Source of the DNA: Mariannaea sp. PMI_226
Lineage: Eukaryota; Ascomycota; Sordariomycetes; Hypocreales; Nectriaceae
Direction of reading: 5' to 3'
Length of the DNA: 64,000 nt
Assembly (NCBI GenBank): GCA_024336345.1
Contig: JANFOG010000004.1
Span: forward strand, 2,356,001 to 2,420,000
Below the pieces are notes generated by a model. That model was not told the DNA's origin. It saw nothing but the letters and a program-made list of their open reading frames with translations, and made no database searches. Of this stretch, positions 59,557-64,000 are shown piece after piece. The position numbers and the translations under genes were made by a program. How positions within the stretch are numbered: the first letter of the stretch is position 1; every line of letters starts with the position of its first letter.

Positions 59557-62500
59557 GCATCACTCTTTCTCTGTAACTCATCATTATCGTCATCGGCTAC
59601 CATCCACTTCATATTCGTGTTCCAGCCCTCCAATGCGAAATCATGCACGCAGCCCACCAACATTCTCATTGCGCCTACAGCCAAGCTCTGGGGATATTAA
59701 TCTGTGCAGAGGTGTGGCATCCAGGCGTTGGACGGTGCCAACCGGGGCTGACCCCTGGAAGACCAACTAGGGGACCATGACTAGCACTCAAGAATCCACC
59801 ATCCAGCAGGTAGCCCGTAAGCCTAAACCCTAGTACGGATACCCAAGGAAACTGCTCTCTTGCTTGTGCTCGCTACCTAGGCGCCGAAGGAAGGAAAGGG
59901 AGAGGTGAAGTTGGAAGCCTTTCTTCCCTTCTTTCCCGTCGTCTCTCTCGGCTCATTCCCTCAATCAGAGCGTTTGCCCATTCCGGATGAATCCTGGTCC
60001 CCTACGGCCTATTCCGCACAGTCGTCACTTGCATCATCCACACTCAAATATCGCAGACCCCGGCCCTGGATCAGACGCACCCCAGGCACCACAGGTAACG
60101 GGCGCACCCCGTCCCCGCTTCCTTCATTCCATGATTTCTCCTTCTTCGGCTTCGTGCTATGTATGTACTATGTACCAAAGGGCCTTTCTTAGCTGATTGA
60201 AGTCTCCTGTGTCCCCTCAGGATCCAGCTCTCGAACAATGGTATTCTAAATGTTGAACTGCGCGTCCAACACAGAAAGAGGACAAGGCAGTACACATCAC
60301 CAAAAAAAGAGAAAAGTGCCTCGTATATCAAGCAATTTGGTACCATCGGGGAAAGCCAGAAGGAAACATTGACTCCACCACAGCCCGCTCACTCATACCA
60401 AAAAACACACCAACGCAGCTTACCTTTACCAGCTCAGGACCACGCTCACTCTGGCTTCGCCGCCCTTGTTGGCCTCTAATTACTTGGTACCTACTCAACT
60501 CCTGTACTTCCTACACAAGCGCAGGGCACCAGACATGAGTGCTTTCCACCCCCCTTCCCCCTCCCCCCCCGTGTGAGCTCAACGGCCAAACATATTCTGC
60601 TCTTCCACCAATGTAGGGTCAGTAGCTACATGTCGGGGTATGGACTGTGCAGTTGAATTTCCCTGAAAGGAGCCGAACCCAGTCCCAGCGAATCAGCACC
60701 ACTCACCAAAGTCACATTCAAGCCTCTTGGTCCCCAACCCGTTGGCTACCAAAACCATAAGCGTGCTTCTAGCTGCAAGCTCTTTTTTCCGGATTGTGAC
60801 GGCCACCGACACGCGAGACAGCCCTACCACTTGATTGTCCCTGGGACAAAGTCCAGACAAGACACCCCACCGCTTCTCTGAACCGACATCTGGATTTCTG
60901 GGAGCAAGAGCCAAAGGAACAAGCGCTCTTATGCCACGGGTTTTGGGCAATATCCATGAAAGACCTACTAACACACGGCTATTTTCATTCATAAACTCAA
61001 TCAGTCACCCTCCTGGATTGGCACACTTGGCCCACGTTCCGAGCTTTTAGTTCGTGCGTTGTCTCTGTCTATGTCGCTATTTCTCCTTTTTAACGTCGTC
61101 TTTGACGAACTCTTCTTGTCTGGGTTTTGCTGATTGATCCCACCCTCCCCTGTGCATCCCCCACTCCCTCTCATTCTCCGTCATGTGCCTTGATTCGCAT
61201 CATACATACCTAATCCTCATTATCACAGCGTCCTTGAGACTACAGGGTTGCGAGTGAGTTGAGACTTACTATTCGACTAGCTGCTTTGTGTGAATTAACT
61301 TCGTTTCGATTTGTCCCACCCCCCCTCCAAGCCACCAGACGCGCAGCAACCGCGACGTCCATCATCCTCCACTTCAACTCCACCTACACCAGTCATTACC
61401 TCCGCTACCTCGATGCCTACCTTACCCAGGCTGGGGTACAAAGTACTCTGCTTCTTACGTAGCACCTCTGACGAAGTACCGACCAAGTGCGTCCTCCACT
61501 TCTTTGGGCTTCGTCTTAGACAGGGCATGCCTTGTCTAGTTCAGCTACTGGCTAGTCCTCCATTTACATTTACTACCAACTACGCAGTAGTTTCCAGCTT
61601 CGCCGTTGGCTGGCTCCCTGTCATCCCATCTTTTGCCCAAGCATACGGTGTTCAGCCAGTCGGCGCTCGCCCGATCTCATCCTCCCCTGCCTACGGAGTA
61701 CTTAGCCCTCCTTCTTGTCTCTCCCCTCAGTCTAATTATTAGATCGGCAGCATCTCATCACTGGTTCTGGTTTCTTCAATCGCAGCCAGTAAGGCGAGGG
61801 ATAGTCTCGCTTGAGACGTTTCCAGCTGGTACTCACCGTAGACAACTCTCACACAAGACGAGACACGAGCCCTCTCCAGCTCTCTCTTCTTCCCTTCTTG
61901 TCCGATCCGTTCATCCCTCACCACTACTGCCAATCGTGTCTTATTGCACCTGCAAGACTGGCCTAGGGAAGACGCCTTTTTTTCTCACTAAGACAAGCGC
62001 GGAGAATTCTTGTTCAGTGATGGACGGCTGGTTGATCGTCATGGCATAGCTCTCTCCCGGCACCCTTGATTAGCAGCCACTCTAAAATCCGAGCCAGGGT
62101 CCTCCATCCGATGCCCTGTCGCCAACCCTGAACCACCCCCGGCTGCATCTCAATTGCGCCGCCCCCTCCAGTAGCCCGATAGTCACACAAAAACCGACCG
62201 CGAGCCACCATCCAGCTCCTGTCCGCCATCCACCTCTTGTGCTCGCAACTTGCTGGCCAGGAAAGGCCCGACGAATCATCCCCTCCCCCAACCAGTTCAG
62301 AGTCTTTCGGCTCCGCTTCTCAGGCTCTGGTCCAAGGCATCTCTGGAGTCGTTCAACTAACCCTCGACATCCCACTAGCACTGCTTCATGCCGTATCACC
62401 GGGACAGCCCAGCATCCATCTTCCTAGTATCACAGTGCAGCATATAGCCAGTCCTACAGAGACTTACCCTCGTTCTATTGCCGTCGTCGAGGCCCAGCTT

Positions 62501-62941
62501 ACCCCTTCGCCATCACGGTCTTGACTCGTTCGCAACGTCTCAGCTACCCCGGACACCTGGCAGCATTCTTCCACTTCAGCAACTCTGCTGTACGGATAAT
62601 TTGTAGCGGGGCCAAAACTTCAACGAGCTGGTGTCGCAAAAGTTCTCGTTCATATCGCTCGTTCTTGAACCAGAGGCGTTCCTCCCCATATGTCAAACTG
62701 ATTGATAATTACCGATGGTCCCAAAAGAGGCTTCTCGTTAGTTGCGCTTGTGGTCGAAATCAAATCCCAGACAAGAGGGTGAGACCAGCAGGCCAACCGG
62801 GTCATTACAGCATATTCCAGTATTTAGTCGAAAACCACATTCTGGCACGGACACTGGGATAGGGAATTTGGCCATTGTTTGGGCTGAATCCACGGGCGTC
62901 TCTTCGTCCGAGCGACTGGCTTGGCTGATTTCCTCCGCCTC

Positions 62942-64000
62942 ATGCCCCCAGGAAGTCTTACCGTCGACGCATTACCTGTTTCGCTCGGCCAGCGCCGAGG
63001 CATCTCAGATCTGGCTCGAATCGCCTTGGATCTGACTTGGGCACCCAAGAGAGCAGAGTTTGACGACTCTGCTCGTTCGAGGGCATATCCTTCTCCGCCC
63101 ATGTCTGGATCCCCACCCCTCCCCCCGAACCCATTCCAAGAAGCTGGCGGACGAGGGCAGGCGCCTGGCAGTTACCCACCGGTCAACTCGCAAGATGCAT
63201 ATAACAGAACACCGAGTCATCAGTCTCCAATCAATCCCCGAGGCCCTACCAACATGCCGCCCCCAGCCAGTAGGCTGTATCAACAGGAGCAACCACCAAA
63301 TATGCCATATTCCTACCACCGGCACGAAGAGGCCATAGCCGGGCCCAGCTCCTACCACCAACTAGGACTTCCAAGCATGACTCAACAGCAGGGTTACTTA
63401 CCTGCTTCAACTGGATCGAGTACTCAAGCGCATTATCCTGCACCGGGACGCCAAGCTCTTTCTGAGCCTCATCAAATGACATCTCCTAAATCACAGAGGA
63501 AAACAAAAGGCCATGTGGCATCAGCCTGTGTGCCATGCAAGCGAGCCCATCTTCGGTAAGAATCTCTCAACTAGAGAAGGGAATAAATAGGAACTTTACT
63601 AACCGAATAATGTAGATGTGACGGTATGTACTCAGACTGATTTCCATGTCGATGCTATCATCCATCCCCTTCTACGGCGTATCCAAGCCCAGCGTTTCCA
63701 ATGCACTGTATAGTGTTGAATGCTGCACATGTTGCCTTGTTCTACTTGGCATCTGTTTCCTAGGTACCCATTGACGAACGTGGCGATGATGATGAAGTGC
63801 AACTGTTTGGCTGGCTTCCTGAAACGAAGACGATGCTCGTTTGATTTAATCGCAGCTGCTAATTGGATAATAGCCCAGCGACCGTGTTCCAGATGCGTGA
63901 CGAACGGAAAGGAAGAAGCATGCATCGATGTGCAACATAAGAAGCGAGGACGCCCACGACTAAGAGAAGACCCCCGACAAGGCGAGGCTCGATACGACCA
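62942..64000 (+). CDS. Zn2Cys6 (fungal binuclear cluster) transcription factor, 5' part
   Basis: Partial at the right edge. Exons are about 62942-63555, 63616-63623 and 63874 to beyond 64000 (introns 60 and 250 nt). The first exon encodes a long disordered Pro/Ser/Gln-rich N-terminus (SPPMSGSPPLPPNPFQEAGG and on). Across the three exons the zinc cluster reads ACVPCKRAHLR-CDA-QRPCSRCVTNGKEEAC, with all six Cys in place (C-x2-C-x6-C-x5-C-x2-C-x8-C), followed by the basic GRPRL motif in KKRGRPRLRED. The second exon is only 8 nt (A TGT GAC G). In-frame ATGs at 62942 and 63102 are both possible starts, and an exon further upstream is possible. Members with a similar KKRGRPRLR extension often continue into a PAS-like region, which cannot be seen here. 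Confidence 0.85.

Larger units (their letters stand above)
47084..62941. other. Long gene-poor region before the Zn2Cys6 gene
   Basis: Over almost 16 kb I recognise no intact gene. The first 500 bp should include the Lon 3' UTR. One possible retroelement relic lies at 48118-48413 (separate entry). Simple DNA includes CAA repeats near 59530-59556, G-runs near 55851-55868 and TACC/GGTA clusters at 57935-58035. Open frames of 60-147 codons overlap on both strands and show no motifs. From about 61300 to 62900 the strand is C/T-rich with many short ATG frames, consistent with a long 5' leader and promoter for the transcription-factor gene, possibly with unidentified leader introns. Non-coding RNA genes cannot be judged by eye. 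Confidence 0.45.

Overview
The window is nuclear DNA of a filamentous ascomycete. Its genes carry short spliceosomal introns (about 49-150 nt) with GT..AG ends and CTAAC/CTGAT-like branch points, and its proteins include a CreA/Cre1 carbon catabolite repressor, a GPI-anchored Cys-rich surface protein and a Zn2Cys6 transcription factor. The Cre1 and isopentenyl-diphosphate isomerase sequences look most like Sordariomycetes, probably Hypocreales. That placement is my judgement from sequence feel, not from a database search.

Layout: positions 1-5988 are a long gene-free region ending in the cre1 leader, and cre1 itself is one exon (5989-7254, +). About 14 kb without a recognisable gene follows, including an AT-rich block near 18.5-21.2 kb. 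Next come a BTB/POZ plus bromodomain fusion gene (21300-22724, +) and a secreted, GPI-anchored, Cys-rich, Ser/Thr-rich protein (26438-27413, +).

From 29.3 to 47.1 kb lies an ordinary housekeeping block. It holds acyl-CoA-binding protein (-), a degenerate Tc1/mariner DD34E transposon, an AIF/AMID-type FAD oxidoreductase (+), END3 of the actin/endocytosis complex (-), IDI1 (+), a GNAT acetyltransferase (+), RPA2/RFA2 (-) and a Lon protease of the peroxisomal type (+). AIF/END3 and GNAT/RPA2 are tail-to-tail pairs. ACBP/AIF and RPA2/Lon are divergent pairs, and the transposon sits in the ACBP/AIF divergent region.

From 47.1 to about 62.9 kb there is again a long gene-free stretch with simple repeats and one possible retroelement relic. 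The window closes inside a Zn2Cys6 transcription factor gene whose zinc cluster is split by an 8-nt microexon and which runs off the right edge.

The genes do not form one pathway or a biosynthetic cluster. I found no convincing novel multi-gene system. The most unusual items are the BTB-bromodomain protein whose bromodomain appears to lack the acetyl-lysine-anchoring Asn, the 8-nt zinc-cluster microexon, the PRL C-terminus of the Lon protease, and the large gene-free regions flanking the two transcription-factor genes.
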